Below, piece by piece: positions 52,598 through 62,627 of a stretch of 64,000 nt of DNA (positions are counted from its first letter, which is position 1; the number at the start of each line of letters is the position of its first letter). The stretch comes from Bacteroidota bacterium. Lineage in GTDB: Bacteria > Bacteroidota > Bacteroidia > Flavobacteriales > Schleiferiaceae. The translations under genes were made by a program, and so were the position numbers. The stretch spans positions 1-64,000 of the forward strand of contig PZPB01000007.1 of assembly GCA_003045865.1 (NCBI GenBank), in the 5' to 3' direction. The notes beneath the pieces were generated by a model. The model was not told the DNA's origin. It worked only from the letters and a program-made list of their open reading frames with translations, and ran no database searches.

Positions 52598-52624
52598 TTG
52601 GTTTACACATAGTTTGTATTTTCG
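52598..52624 (+). promoter_or_regulatory. Candidate purN promoter
   Basis: TTG at 52598-52600, a 16-base spacer and TATTTTCG at 52617-52624 (one mismatch to TAnnTTTG) lie 17 bases before the purN ATG. Spacing and the -7 sequence are the same as in the pgk candidate. Confidence 0.4.
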
Positions 52625-52641
52625 TTTCATCAAAAGTACTC

Positions 52642-53208
52642 ATGAAGAAAATTGTGATCCTAGCTTCGGGCTCAGGAACGAACGCCGAAAACATTGTTCG
52701 CTATTTCGAAGATAGCGACCTAGCAAGAGTCGATGCCATTATTACTAATAACGCTAAAGCGGGTGTAATTGATAAGGCTCGAAAATTGGGAGTAAGCTGT
52801 TTTGTTATTGGAAATCAGATGGTTGCAGAGGGCGACTTGGCTAAAAAATTAACTTCTTTAAAACCAGATCTGATTGTTCTAGCAGGTTATTTAATGCTAA
52901 TTCCACAAGACATTATTAGCACTTTTCCTAAACGCATTATCAACATTCACCCTGCCCTTTTACCCGACTATGGTGGTGCTGGTATGTACGGAAAATACGT
53001 GCATCAAGCCGTGGTAGAGAACGAAGAAGAAGTAAGCGGAATTAGCATTCATTACGTAAGTGAAGCTTACGATGAAGGCGAAATCATCTTTCAAGAGGAA
53101 GTTGAAATCGACTTTGAAGACGAATGGCAAGATGTGGAATACAAGATTAGAGAGCTTGAATACAAACATTATCCAGCGGTAATAGAATACCTTCTGCCAG
53201 ACCTTTAA
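52642..53208 (+). CDS. purN: Phosphoribosylglycinamide formyltransferase
   Basis: A 188-residue folate-dependent purine biosynthesis enzyme. The signatures are ASGSGTNAENIVRYF at the N-terminus, the catalytic Asn-His-Asp region INIHPALLPDYGGAGMYG near residue 103 and SGISIHYVSEAYDEGEIIFQ near 132. It is divergent from acpP. The next gene, rnhA, begins on the last base of its stop codon. Confidence 0.96.
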   Translation: MKKIVILASGSGTNAENIVRYFEDSDLARVDAIITNNAKAGVIDKARKLGVSCFVIGNQMVAEGDLAKKLTSLKPDLIVLAGYLMLIPQDIISTFPKRIINIHPALLPDYGGAGMYGKYVHQAVVENEEEVSGISIHYVSEAYDEGEIIFQEEVEIDFEDEWQDVEYKIRELEYKHYPAVIEYLLPDL

Positions 53209-53681
53209 TGCAAATTTTTATTTATACCGACGGATCTGCGAGGGGAAACCCTGGCCCGGGCGGTTATGGTGTTGTGCTAGAAGCCCAGGGTAAAAGAAAG
53301 GAACTTTCCCAAGGCTTTCGCCTTACCACCAATAATCGTATGGAACTCTTGGCTGTTATTATGGGGCTTAAATCTCTAAAAAGTAATGGACATGAAGTAC
53401 ATATTGTTTCCGACTCAAAGTATGTGGTTGATGCAATCAACAAGGGCTGGCTTTTTTCTTGGATAAAAAAAGGTTTTAAGGATAAGAAAAATGTGGATCT
53501 CTGGAAAATGATTATCCCAGAATTGGAAAAACACAAACCCACTTTTCATTGGGTAAAAGGCCATAACGAACATCCCCAAAATGAACGCTGCGATGCTTTA
53601 GCCGTGGCGGCAAGCAAAGATAAACACGTATTAGTTGATCAAGCCTTTGAGGATGAAAGAAAAGGTAGTAGCTTGTTCTAG
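53208..53681 (+). CDS. rnhA: Ribonuclease HI
   Basis: A 157-residue enzyme that cuts the RNA strand of RNA-DNA hybrids. The four catalytic acids are visible: Asp7 in YTDGSARGNPGPGG, Glu in TTNNRMELLAV, Asp in IVSDSKYVVD, and Asp in NERCDALAVAA. It overlaps the purN stop by one base (TAATG). An ordinary housekeeping copy. Confidence 0.96.
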   Translation: MQIFIYTDGSARGNPGPGGYGVVLEAQGKRKELSQGFRLTTNNRMELLAVIMGLKSLKSNGHEVHIVSDSKYVVDAINKGWLFSWIKKGFKDKKNVDLWKMIIPELEKHKPTFHWVKGHNEHPQNERCDALAVAASKDKHVLVDQAFEDERKGSSLF

Positions 53682-53755
53682 TCTCTTAATTTGACCCAAA
53701 ACAAGATTTATTGACACGAATACCGCGCGGTTGCAATCAATAGTTGAGTAGCGCT

Positions 53756-54622
53756 TTAGAATAAAATATATTCTTCTGGGTCCACCGCAAAACCATCATA
53801 CCACAGTTCAAAATGTAAATGTGGACCAGTGCTAAGCTCCCCTGTATTACCAATAATGGCAATGGGCTCCCCCGCGTTTACTTCTTCACCTTGTGCTTTT
53901 AGCAAAGCAGAATTGTGTTTGTATATGCTAACAAACTTATCGGTATGCTGTATAATTAACACATAGCCAGTTTCTGCCGTCCATTCTGCAAAAATCACGC
54001 GCCCATCCTGAGCAGCTTTTATTACCTCATTTTCTTTGGCAACTACATCTACTCCCAAGTGGTTTTCTTCGGCCGAGAAACTATTGGTAACCAGTCCTTT
54101 TAAAGGCGTAAAAAAGTTGATACTTTCAATATTTAAGCGAGAAGACTGCCCCACGGGAACACTGAAGCGCTCCTCCTCTTCTACCATTTTGCGTAAAATT
54201 GAGTCTTCTTTACTGAGGCTTAGTTTTATCTTCTCTTTGTTTAAACTATCAACCACCAAACTATCGCTTAGGTCCAATGGCGCCTTTCCCTCTATAATGC
54301 CACGTAAATTAAGCATATATAGATCATTGTAAACCAGTTGTTCTTGCAAACTATCCGTTACTGCAGCTAGTTCAATTGCCTGTTTTTTTAGGGCTGTACT
54401 AGAATAACCGGGAATGTATTCACGTAAAGGCGTAAAGGCAATTAAAAGCGTGGTACTAGCAATAAGGAGAATAACTGAAATGCCAGCGAAAACAAAAACA
54501 TTAAGGCGACTAAGCTTAAAGGAAAGCTTCTCCTCAAAAGTGTCGTCGTTCAATATTACCAGGCGATATTTATTTCGCAGTTTGGTAATTACTTTTTTCT
54601 TTTCTTTTTTTTCGAGCGCCAT
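53756..54622 (-). CDS. Membrane-anchored M23 endopeptidase
   Basis: A 288-residue protein. It has a basic cytoplasmic head, a single membrane span near 42-64 and a coiled periplasmic region of about 80-165. The LytM domain follows, with His188 and Asp192 in HLGVD, His236 and the HLHFELW motif at 268-274. All zinc and catalytic residues are present, so it is probably an active peptidoglycan hydrolase or an activator of one. It is divergent from the porW-like gene across 173 bases. Confidence 0.9.
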   Translation of the reverse strand: MALEKKEKKKVITKLRNKYRLVILNDDTFEEKLSFKLSRLNVFVFAGISVILLIASTTLLIAFTPLREYIPGYSSTALKKQAIELAAVTDSLQEQLVYNDLYMLNLRGIIEGKAPLDLSDSLVVDSLNKEKIKLSLSKEDSILRKMVEEEERFSVPVGQSSRLNIESINFFTPLKGLVTNSFSAEENHLGVDVVAKENEVIKAAQDGRVIFAEWTAETGYVLIIQHTDKFVSIYKHNSALLKAQGEEVNAGEPIAIIGNTGELSTGPHLHFELWYDGFAVDPEEYILF

Positions 54623-54795
54623 GATCTGGGCAAATATCAGAAAAAGGATGTCATATTCTTTTTTTTCGGCCTAAAAGGCTACAAGCTTTTCTTCTCAAAT
54701 AAAAAGTTCTTGCCCATTGCTTCGTGCTTAGCCTTTTATTACAATATTTTTGCGCATTATATGTTAACACCATTCACCTAGCATAAGGTAAACAC

Positions 54796-57438
54796 GTGAG
54801 AGCTTTTTCGTATCTAATTGTACTTCTTATTTCTATTAGTCTACTGCCGTCTTGTTCTCGGAGTAAAGACACCTTGATCTCTCGTTCTTATCATCGAATG
54901 GTAAGTAAATACAATACTTTGTTTAATGGTGAGCAGGCTTTGCTAAAAGCTGAAGCCACCATGAAGACCCAGAATAAAGACGATTTTGATAAGCTTTTAA
55001 AAATTTACCCTGGTCGCGACGAGCAAGGGGCTAGTGCCGTAAAACCAGAACTAGAAAAGGCCATTGAAAAGGGTACCAAGGTAATTACCGAACACTCGAT
55101 GATGATCGAGAATAAGCAGCGTAACACTTATATAGATGATGCCTACCTTTTAATGGGTAAAGCACGTTTTTACGACCGCGACTATATGCTAGCTTTGGAA
55201 ACTTTTAATTATGCTATTCAAGAATTTCGTGAGCCTTCTGTTCGCATGCAAGCTGAACTCTGGGCGGCAAAAACAGAAACCGCTCTCGGTAATTTTGTTG
55301 CCGCTAAAGAAAGGTTTGAGCGAATCTACAGCGATCGAGTTTTATCGAAATATATAAACGCAGACGTTTACGCATCTTTTGCCGAGTTAGAGATTGACCA
55401 AGATCGTTACCTTAATGCCTATCAGCTTTTAAGCCAGGCGGCCGAAAAAACTAAAGAAAAAGAAGAGGAGCTGCGTTGGCTTTATATCTGCGGGCAATTA
55501 CAATCGTCCTTAGGTAATGACTTTGAAGCGAGTCAGCTCTTTTTAAAAGTGATTAGAAAAGGCCCTCCCTACGAATTACTTTTTAATGCCCAATTGTGGC
55601 GTGCGAGAAGTTACGATGTTGATTTAATGGACCGAAGCACGGCTTACGAAGAGCTGGAGAAAATGCTCAAGGACGAAAAGAATTTCGACAACCGCGATCG
55701 TATTTATTACGTAATGGCGGAAATTGCAAATAAACTGGATGATTGGGATGATCGTGAAACGTTCTTAAAAACATCCGTTAAGGTGAGCACCCTCAATCAG
55801 GTGCAAAAGGCATTGAGTTATTTATGGTTGGCCGAGATCAACTTTAAGGATCGTTCCTACGAAAATGCACAAGCATATTACGATAGCACCTATAAAACTC
55901 TTCCTCCCGATCATATTAAATACCCAAAGGTTGCCCTGATGCGTAAAAGCTTAGGTAAACTCGTTGCTAATTTGCAAACGATCTCTTTACAAGATAGTCT
56001 TCAAGCTTTAGCTTTAAAAAGCCCAGCAGACCAAGAAGCTGTGGCGAAAAGAATAATTGAAGAGATTAAAGAAAAAGAGGAAGAAGCCAAAAGAGCTGAA
56101 AATGAAGCTCTGGATAATTTAGCCTTTAATGCCCTGAATAATACTGATGGTGGCGGACTAAACGGCTTAGCGGGAGTAGGAGCCGCAAACACTGAGTTCT
56201 ATTTTTACAATCCAACCTTACGCTCAAGTGGCGTGGGGATTTTCGTTACGAAATGGGGAAATCGGAAGTTAGAAGATAATTGGCGTCGTGGCAATAAGGC
56301 TTCCGTGCAAGGCGCTATTGCAGATGCGCAAAACCAAAATACCGCGCAATCTGACGGCGATGTAGGTGACGGCGATAAAGAATTAGACCCCAAGTACGAT
56401 CCGCAAACGTATTTGGCCAATATCCCGAATAGTCCAGAGCAACTGGAGGCTTCTCATGTCTTAATCCAAAATGCGCTTTTGGATAATAGCATCATTTATA
56501 AAGAGGAAATTCAAGACCTACTGTCGGCAGCAGAAAGTGTGCTCGAACTACTCAAGCGTTACACTAATTATGCTGCACAGGATCGGGCTTGGTATATTTT
56601 ATATCGCATCTATACGGTTGCCGAAAACACCGCAGAAGCCAATAAGTACCGCGAATTAATTTTAAGCACCTATCCTCAATCGGAATACGCCTATCTAATT
56701 TTAAATGAAGGCAAAGAGGAATTACCTGTAAATGAAAAAGAAGCAAAAGATAAGTACCTCGTAGCTTATTCGGCATACGAAGCTAAGTCATATCGTAAAG
56801 CGCAAGGTTTGGCAGATGCCGGTTTTAAGGAGTATGAAGAAAGCCGTTTTGGTGCTAAGTTTTTACTTTTACGTGCTTACGCAGAAGGGGCCCTACAAAA
56901 GAAAGAAGATTTAATTGCCACTTTAAAGAAGGTCTTAGAGCGATATCCTCGTACCGAGGAATCGGCGGAAGCGAAAAAAATATTAGATGTTATCGATGAT
57001 CAGGCTTCTGGCGAAGAAAATGGCGACGGGAAAACCGGAAAAGACGAAGGGTTTAGCTATAAAACCGATTTTAGCAATCAGCACCGCTATGTGCTTGTGG
57101 TTCCCAACAACGGAGGGGCTGGTGTAAACCAGATAAACATTAAACTTGCGAATTTTAACGGCAAGTATTATCCTAATGATAAGCTGCTGGTTAAAAGTGT
57201 TTTAATGGGCTTAGAGAAGAATGTAGTTATGGTAAGTGGTTTGGCCAATAAAGTGCGCGCTGAACAGTATTACCAGACCCTAAATAATGAGAAGTATTTG
57301 GACAAGGAGTTATTATCAATTGATTTTAAACAATTTGTAATTTCAAATGCTAATTTTGCAGAGTTTTACAAGAGACAGGATGTGGAAGGTTATCTAACCT
57401 TCTTTAATAGCCAATATCTAAAAAAAGCGGAAAAATAA
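54796..57438 (+). CDS. PorW/SprE-like lipoprotein of gliding motility and type IX secretion
   Basis: An 880-residue lipoprotein with lipobox SLLPSCS. The opening HRMVSKYNTLFNGEQALLKAEATM and the following TPR region (YIDDAYLLMGKARFYDRDYMLALETFNYAIQEF) match SprE of Flavobacterium and PorW of Porphyromonas, needed for type IX secretion. More TPR-like helices fill the C-terminal half. The start is GTG at 54796, the only codon that includes the signal peptide. A bactofilin follows with a one-base overlap. Confidence 0.88.
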   Translation: MRAFSYLIVLLISISLLPSCSRSKDTLISRSYHRMVSKYNTLFNGEQALLKAEATMKTQNKDDFDKLLKIYPGRDEQGASAVKPELEKAIEKGTKVITEHSMMIENKQRNTYIDDAYLLMGKARFYDRDYMLALETFNYAIQEFREPSVRMQAELWAAKTETALGNFVAAKERFERIYSDRVLSKYINADVYASFAELEIDQDRYLNAYQLLSQAAEKTKEKEEELRWLYICGQLQSSLGNDFEASQLFLKVIRKGPPYELLFNAQLWRARSYDVDLMDRSTAYEELEKMLKDEKNFDNRDRIYYVMAEIANKLDDWDDRETFLKTSVKVSTLNQVQKALSYLWLAEINFKDRSYENAQAYYDSTYKTLPPDHIKYPKVALMRKSLGKLVANLQTISLQDSLQALALKSPADQEAVAKRIIEEIKEKEEEAKRAENEALDNLAFNALNNTDGGGLNGLAGVGAANTEFYFYNPTLRSSGVGIFVTKWGNRKLEDNWRRGNKASVQGAIADAQNQNTAQSDGDVGDGDKELDPKYDPQTYLANIPNSPEQLEASHVLIQNALLDNSIIYKEEIQDLLSAAESVLELLKRYTNYAAQDRAWYILYRIYTVAENTAEANKYRELILSTYPQSEYAYLILNEGKEELPVNEKEAKDKYLVAYSAYEAKSYRKAQGLADAGFKEYEESRFGAKFLLLRAYAEGALQKKEDLIATLKKVLERYPRTEESAEAKKILDVIDDQASGEENGDGKTGKDEGFSYKTDFSNQHRYVLVVPNNGGAGVNQINIKLANFNGKYYPNDKLLVKSVLMGLEKNVVMVSGLANKVRAEQYYQTLNNEKYLDKELLSIDFKQFVISNANFAEFYKRQDVEGYLTFFNSQYLKKAEK

Positions 57439-57854
57439 TGATGAGAAAAACCAAAGATCCCGTAGCCGGGGGAAGTAGTAGTAATAGAATTTTACAAGGT
57501 ACAAGTATAGAAGGTGAGGTGGTTTCTGACGGCGACTTCCGCGTAGACGGCACTATTAAAGGGAATATCGTTATTGCTGGAAAATTAGTAGTAGGCGAAA
57601 AGGGCCACGTTAATGGCGATATCAAATGTGGTTCTGCTACCATTTCTGGAAAGTTAGAAGGTAAACTTGTAGTAGAAGAACTTTTAAGTTTAGAAGATAG
57701 TGCTGTAGTTGAAGGTGATATCTTCACCATGAAATTATCCATCCAACCTGGTGCAGAGTTTAGCGGATCCTGCAAGATGGGTGCCGTGGTGCGCGAAATA
57801 TCTAAAAATGACCCCAAAAAAGCCGACGGAAAAAGAGCAGAAAAAATCTCTTAA
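57438..57854 (+). CDS. Bactofilin-family cytoskeletal protein
   Basis: A 138-residue protein with the central bactofilin beta-helix of repeated strands (IEGEVVSDGDFRVDGTIKGNIVIAGKLVVGEKGHVNGDI). Bactofilins polymerise without a nucleotide and organise the cell envelope. It starts on the last base of the porW-like stop codon, so the two are coupled. Its 3' end overlaps the start of atpZ by 47 bases in a different frame. Confidence 0.9.
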   Translation: MMRKTKDPVAGGSSSNRILQGTSIEGEVVSDGDFRVDGTIKGNIVIAGKLVVGEKGHVNGDIKCGSATISGKLEGKLVVEELLSLEDSAVVEGDIFTMKLSIQPGAEFSGSCKMGAVVREISKNDPKKADGKRAEKIS

Positions 57855-58041
57855 AAACTACATGCAAGTTACGAGCTCCGTTTTTCAAATGGGTGCTTTA
57901 ATTGCTTTAGGGGCTTATGGTGGCAAGTATCTAGATAAAGAATATAGCTTAGATAAAGCTTGGTTTACCATGTTAGGTACTTTAATAGGATTAGCCGTTG
58001 GCCTCTACATGGTTTTAAAAACCCTCAATTCAAAATCTTAA
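57808..58041 (+). CDS. AtpZ/AtpI-like small membrane protein
   Basis: A 77-residue protein with two membrane spans (SSVFQMGALIALGAYGGKYLD and AWFTMLGTLIGLAVGLYMVLKTL), the form of AtpZ/AtpI assembly or ion-handling factors of ATP synthase. ATG 57808 is chosen because upstream residues of the open frame belong to the bactofilin reading region and look unlike a protein. It stands before the ATP synthase operon. Confidence 0.85.
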   Translation: MTPKKPTEKEQKKSLKNYMQVTSSVFQMGALIALGAYGGKYLDKEYSLDKAWFTMLGTLIGLAVGLYMVLKTLNSKS

Positions 58042-58055
58042 TTTGCTCGCTTTTC

Positions 58056-58442
58056 ATGTTGAAAATATTGCTGCGTAGGCCAATCCTTACATTATTTGTT
58101 GCCCTCAGTTTGGCTTTAGCAGCCCACGCCTCTTATTTACATGGGCAAGGTTTTGATTTAAGCACCTTCCGAACTTGGCAAGCTTATCTTCTAAACTTCA
58201 GTCTAGCTTCAATAATCATTATAATTCTTGGTCGCTTACCAGAACGTATGCAGGGTAATCAAGGCTTTGTATTTATGATTGGTAGCGCAATAAAGTTCCT
58301 TTTTTTCTTTATTTTTTTCTATCCATTTTTTAAAGAAGACGGCGAGATTCAGAATATAGAATTTGCTTCGTTTTTCTTGCCTTATTCTATCTCCTTGAGC
58401 ATCAAAACTTTGCTTTTACTAGTAAAGCTTAACAAAGCCTAA
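58056..58442 (+). CDS. DUF6168-like membrane protein, ATP-synthase-associated
   Basis: A 128-residue protein with about four hydrophobic spans starting from ATG 58056 (MLKILLRRPILTLFVALSLALAA). The frame is open further upstream inside atpZ, but no protein-like start is present there. Location between atpZ and atpB is typical of Flavobacteriales, where a protein of this kind takes the place of AtpI. A role in c-ring assembly is inferred only from position. Confidence 0.7.
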   Translation: MLKILLRRPILTLFVALSLALAAHASYLHGQGFDLSTFRTWQAYLLNFSLASIIIIILGRLPERMQGNQGFVFMIGSAIKFLFFFIFFYPFFKEDGEIQNIEFASFFLPYSISLSIKTLLLLVKLNKA

Positions 58443-58496
58443 AGGCGATCTCGAAAAAAGAGAGAAAATATATATGTGTCAGAAAGCAATAATGTG

Positions 58497-58504
58497 TACT
58501 TTTG
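58497..58504 (+). promoter_or_regulatory. Candidate -7 box for the atp operon
   Basis: The sequence TACTTTTG, a full TAnnTTTG match, is followed by CGCTG and lies 14 bases before the atpB ATG. No clear -33 TTG is seen. Confidence 0.5.
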
Positions 58505-58517
58505 CGCTGATTTTTAA

Positions 58518-59615
58518 ATGACCCCTGAAAGCCGAGTTATGATGACTAAAAGATTCGGATTCTTAGTCCTTATGTTCTCTTTTTTGATGTCCACTTCAAT
58601 GATGGCATCCGATTCTCACAGTGAAAGCGGTGAGCTTTCGATTAAAGAGCAAATTAAAAAGGATATAGATCACCACTTAAAAGACTCGCACAGTTTCCAT
58701 CTGTGGGGCGATCACGACAAAGGAACTGCCGTAGGTTTTCCTTTACCGATTATCCTGTGGGATGGTCAACTTCACTTTTTCTCTTCTTCAGAATTTCATC
58801 ACCATGATAATGGTGTAGTTGAAAGTAAGGGAACCTTTTTTAAGGAGTATCACAGTAAGATTTATATTACCGATGCTGAAGGAAGCATTCATTATGGTGA
58901 AGATCATTTTGTTTCGAATGAGAAGCCAATCGATTTTTCTATCACTAAAAATGTGTTTAGTCTAATCATTATTTCCGCCTTAATTTTCTGGATATTTAGC
59001 ACGGTAGCGAAGAGATACAAAAATGATCCTGTGCCACGCGGCATGGCTAAAATTTTTGAACCTCTTGTAATCTTCGTAAGAGATGAAATTGCTATTCCCA
59101 ATATTGGAGAGAAGCATTACAAAAAGTACATGAATTACCTATTAACGGTATTCTTCTTCATCTGGATGGTTAACTTATTTGGTCAAACGCCATTAGGAAT
59201 TAACATTACCGGTAATATCGCGATTACTTTCGCTTTAGCCTTAATCACCTTCTTAATCACCACTTTTACTGCTAATAAGAACTACTGGGGTCATATCTTT
59301 TGGATGCCAGGGGTACCTTATTTAATGCGCGTGGTTTTAGCCCCGATTGAAGTATTGGGTATGTTTATTAAGCCTTTTGCATTATTGATTCGTCTTTATG
59401 CAAACATCTCTGCTGGTCACGTAGTAATCATGAGTATTATCGGATTGCTATTCGTATTCCAAAACTGGTTCGCTCGCGGAGCTTTCTTAGGCTTAGGCTT
59501 ATTCCTCTCGGTTATAGAATTATTAGTTGCCTTTTTACAGGCGTATATTTTCACCATGTTGTCCGCTCTTTACTTCGGAAGCGCAGTAGAGGAGCATCAT
59601 CATGATGATCATTAA
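58518..59615 (+). CDS. atpB: ATP synthase F0 subunit a
   Basis: A 365-residue membrane subunit, long because of an N-terminal signal-like segment and a His-rich periplasmic region typical of Bacteroidota. The essential arginine is in LLIRLYANISAGHVV near residue 295, and the C-terminal SVIELLVAFLQAYIFTMLSALYFGSA is conserved. A second ATG 7 codons in (58539) is an alternative start. The tail ends in a run of His and Asp. Confidence 0.95.
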   Translation: MTPESRVMMTKRFGFLVLMFSFLMSTSMMASDSHSESGELSIKEQIKKDIDHHLKDSHSFHLWGDHDKGTAVGFPLPIILWDGQLHFFSSSEFHHHDNGVVESKGTFFKEYHSKIYITDAEGSIHYGEDHFVSNEKPIDFSITKNVFSLIIISALIFWIFSTVAKRYKNDPVPRGMAKIFEPLVIFVRDEIAIPNIGEKHYKKYMNYLLTVFFFIWMVNLFGQTPLGINITGNIAITFALALITFLITTFTANKNYWGHIFWMPGVPYLMRVVLAPIEVLGMFIKPFALLIRLYANISAGHVVIMSIIGLLFVFQNWFARGAFLGLGLFLSVIELLVAFLQAYIFTMLSALYFGSAVEEHHHDDH

Positions 59616-59646
59616 GATTTTTATTAATGCTTAAATTTCACAAACC

Positions 59647-59838
59647 ATGGAAATTCCAACTATTGTAGGTGCAGGTTTGATCGTAATTGGTGTAGGTATG
59701 GGTATTGGCCGTATCGGTGGTTCCGCAATGGAAGCTATCGCTCGTCAACCAGAAGCATCAGGTAAGATCCAGAGTGCAATGATTATTGCTGCTGCCCTTA
59801 TCGAAGGTATTGGTTTCGCTGCTTTATTTGCTGCGTAA
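59647..59838 (+). CDS. atpE: ATP synthase F0 subunit c
   Basis: A 63-residue hairpin subunit forming the rotor ring. The ion-binding carboxylate is Glu53 in ALIEGIGF, and the polar loop is MEAIARQPEASGK. The residue after Glu53 is Gly rather than the Ser or Thr of sodium-type rings, so proton use is more likely. It is near the short end of the family. Confidence 0.95.
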   Translation: MEIPTIVGAGLIVIGVGMGIGRIGGSAMEAIARQPEASGKIQSAMIIAAALIEGIGFAALFAA

Positions 59839-59917
59839 CCTACCAACTACCGAAAACTGTAGGGATTGCCTGCAGTTTTCGGTTAATTTTTTATAAAACG
59901 GATCAAAATAGAAGAAA

Positions 59918-60418
59918 GTGGAAAAGCTTATAAATGATTTTTCGGTAGGGTTGTTCTTTTGGCAAACCTTATTGTTCTTAGCACTATTGTTTCTTTTGCG
60001 TAAATACGCTTGGAAACCAATTATGGAGGCGGTAGATAGCCGTGAGAAAAACATTGAAGATTCCTTAGCTTCAGCTGAAAAGGCACGCGCCGAAATGGAG
60101 CGTCTTCAGTCTGATAACCAAAGAATTTTAGCCGAAGCTCGTGCCGAGCGAGATGGTATTCTTAAGGAGGCTCGCGAGATTAAAGATAAAATGATTTCCG
60201 ACGCGAAAGCAGAGGCATCAGAACAAGCAGCTAAAGTTATTGCCTCTGCCAAAGAGCAAATCAATAATGAAAAGATGGCCGCCATTACCGACCTTCGCAA
60301 TCAAGTGGCAGAAATGTCAATTGAAATCGCAGAGATGGTATTGAAAAGAGAATTGTCTGACAAGGATAAACAGGGGGCTTTTGTTAAAGAGCAACTTGCT
60401 AACTTCAAAATGAACTAA
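59918..60418 (+). CDS. atpF: ATP synthase F0 subunit b
   Basis: A 166-residue stator subunit. It has one N-terminal membrane span (VGLFFWQTLLFLALLFLLRKYAW) and a long charged helix rich in Ala, Glu and Lys. The start is GTG at 59918, 79 bases after atpE. The downstream atpH start is two bases from its stop. Confidence 0.94.
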   Translation: MEKLINDFSVGLFFWQTLLFLALLFLLRKYAWKPIMEAVDSREKNIEDSLASAEKARAEMERLQSDNQRILAEARAERDGILKEAREIKDKMISDAKAEASEQAAKVIASAKEQINNEKMAAITDLRNQVAEMSIEIAEMVLKRELSDKDKQGAFVKEQLANFKMN

Positions 60419-60419
60419 C

Positions 60420-60977
60420 ATGGTAGTAACCAAGTTAGCCAGAGTATACGCCAAAGCGCTAATTGATTTAGCTAAGGAGCAAAACTCGGTAGACGTAATT
60501 AAGATCGATATGGACTTAATTTCTTCGACCTTAGCCGCCTCGCGCGACCTTAGAGTGATGCTTAAAAGCCCCATCGTTAGAGCAGATAAAAAGAAAGCGA
60601 TTCTTCTAGAAATATTTCAAGGGAAGATTTCTGATTTAAGTGGACGCTTTTTAGGAATAGTTGTAGGACATAGTCGTGAATCGTCTTTAGCAGAAATGTG
60701 CGAAGCATACCAAGTGATGTTTCTCGAGTTTAAAGGCATTGAAAAGGTTACTGTTACTACGGCGTACCAGCTTTCTGAAAAGGAATTGGCCGAGGTTATC
60801 AAAAGAGCCGAAAGCTTAAGTGGTAAAAAAGTACAGTTAGAAGAGAAGATAGACCAGTCTATCATTGGAGGAATGATATTACGCGTAAAAGATCAACGCT
60901 TTAACGGTAGCATCGCTCATCAATTAAAAAGCCTAAAACGCGAGTTCCGGGCCAATCATTATATTAAAGAATTTTAA
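60420..60977 (+). CDS. atpH: ATP synthase F1 subunit delta
   Basis: A 185-residue stator subunit linking F1 to the b subunits. The N-terminal [18 protein letters not shown] and the C-terminal [27 protein letters not shown] are family signatures. It starts one base after the atpF stop. Confidence 0.95.
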   Translation: MVVTKLARVYAKALIDLAKEQNSVDVIKIDMDLISSTLAASRDLRVMLKSPIVRADKKKAILLEIFQGKISDLSGRFLGIVVGHSRESSLAEMCEAYQVMFLEFKGIEKVTVTTAYQLSEKELAEVIKRAESLSGKKVQLEEKIDQSIIGGMILRVKDQRFNGSIAHQLKSLKREFRANHYIKEF

Positions 60978-60999
60978 GGAATTTATAACCTCAAGCAAA

Positions 61000-62574
61000 A
61001 TGGCTGAAGTAAAATCCGCTGAAGTATCAGCAATCTTAAGGAATCAACTATCTGGATACAAAACAGAAGCAGATCTCGAAGAAGTAGGTACCATCTTACA
61101 AGTAGGTGACGGTATTGCCCGTGCCTATGGTTTAAATAACGCGCAAGCAGGTGAGCTTGTAGAGTTTGACTCTGGTTTAAGAGGGATTGTATTAAACCTA
61201 GAACAAGACAACGTAGGTATCGTACTTTTAGGTGCTGATGCAAATATTAAAGAGGGTTCAAACGTAAAGCGTACTGGCCAAATCGCCTCGGTTAATGTAG
61301 GTGAAGGAATGGTTGGCCGTGTGGTAGATACCTTAGGTACTCCAATTGATGGTAAAGGACCAATCGAAGGGGAAACTTTCGAAATGCCTTTAGAGCGTAA
61401 AGCTCCCGGTGTAATTTACCGTCAGCCTGTTACCGAGCCCTTGCAAACTGGTATCAAAGCAATTGACGCGATGATTCCTGTAGGTCGTGGTCAGCGTGAG
61501 CTTATTATTGGTGATCGTCAAACTGGTAAATCAACCGTTGCGATTGACACCATTATTAACCAGAAAGAATTTTACGACGCAGGTGAGCCTGTATTCTGTA
61601 TCTATGTAGCGATTGGACAAAAAGGTTCTACCGTTGCAGGTATCGTAAAAACCCTAGAAGAAAAGGGTGCAATGGACTATACTGTGGTTGTTGCAGCTAA
61701 CGCTTCTGACCCAGCACCAATGCAGTTTTATGCTCCATTTACGGGTGCAGCAGTGGGTGAGTACTTCCGCGATACAGGTCGTCCTGCCTTAATTATTTAT
61801 GATGATTTATCGAAGCAGGCGGTAGCTTACCGTGAGGTTTCTCTTTTATTACGTCGTCCTCCAGGTCGCGAAGCTTATCCTGGTGATGTATTCTACCTTC
61901 ACTCACGCTTATTAGAGCGTGCGGCGAAAGTTATCTCTGATGATACGGTAGCACGTAATATGAACGATTTACCTCCTTCATTAAAAGATAAGGTAAAAGG
62001 TGGCGGTTCTTTAACAGCTTTACCAATTATCGAAACACAAGCGGGTGACGTTTCGGCTTATATCCCAACGAACGTAATTTCTATCACAGACGGACAGATT
62101 TTCTTAGAGTCAGATTTATTCAACTCTGGTGTACGCCCTGCAATTAACGTAGGTATCTCGGTTTCACGTGTGGGTGGTAACGCGCAAATTAAGTCTATGA
62201 AAAAGGTATCAGGTACCTTGAAATTAGACCAAGCTCAATACCGTGAACTAGAAGCTTTTGCTAAATTCGGTTCTGACCTTGATGCGGCTACTATGTCGGT
62301 AATTAACAAAGGTCAACGTAACGTAGAAATCTTAAAGCAGGGTGTTAACTCTCCCCTTCCGGTAGAGAAGCAAGCAGCTATTATTTACGTTGGAACCAAA
62401 GCTTTATTAAACAAAGTTCCCGTTAACAAGATTAGAGAGTTCGAGGTAGAATTCTTAGATTATATGGATAACAAGCACCGCGATGTTTTAGATCAACTAA
62501 AAGCCGGTAAGCTTACGCCAGAAATCACTGGAACTATTGAGAAGGTTGCTAAAGAATTAGCAGCAAAATATTAG
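61000..62574 (+). CDS. atpA: ATP synthase F1 subunit alpha
   Basis: A 524-residue nucleotide-binding subunit. The P-loop GDRQTGKST is at residues 171-179, the [14 protein letters not shown] signature is near 376 and the C-terminal helical domain is intact. Length is normal. It follows atpH by 22 bases. Confidence 0.98.
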   Translation: MAEVKSAEVSAILRNQLSGYKTEADLEEVGTILQVGDGIARAYGLNNAQAGELVEFDSGLRGIVLNLEQDNVGIVLLGADANIKEGSNVKRTGQIASVNVGEGMVGRVVDTLGTPIDGKGPIEGETFEMPLERKAPGVIYRQPVTEPLQTGIKAIDAMIPVGRGQRELIIGDRQTGKSTVAIDTIINQKEFYDAGEPVFCIYVAIGQKGSTVAGIVKTLEEKGAMDYTVVVAANASDPAPMQFYAPFTGAAVGEYFRDTGRPALIIYDDLSKQAVAYREVSLLLRRPPGREAYPGDVFYLHSRLLERAAKVISDDTVARNMNDLPPSLKDKVKGGGSLTALPIIETQAGDVSAYIPTNVISITDGQIFLESDLFNSGVRPAINVGISVSRVGGNAQIKSMKKVSGTLKLDQAQYRELEAFAKFGSDLDAATMSVINKGQRNVEILKQGVNSPLPVEKQAAIIYVGTKALLNKVPVNKIREFEVEFLDYMDNKHRDVLDQLKAGKLTPEITGTIEKVAKELAAKY

Positions 62575-62627
62575 AAAGGAATTAGGAAAGAGCTTAAGGC
62601 TCTTTCCCCTTCTTTAAACCTCGTATT

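Noticed and set aside
62160-62172. GGTTTCACGTGTG as a parS site
   Set aside because: Only the left half matches; the right arm is lost, and it falls in a conserved atpA region.
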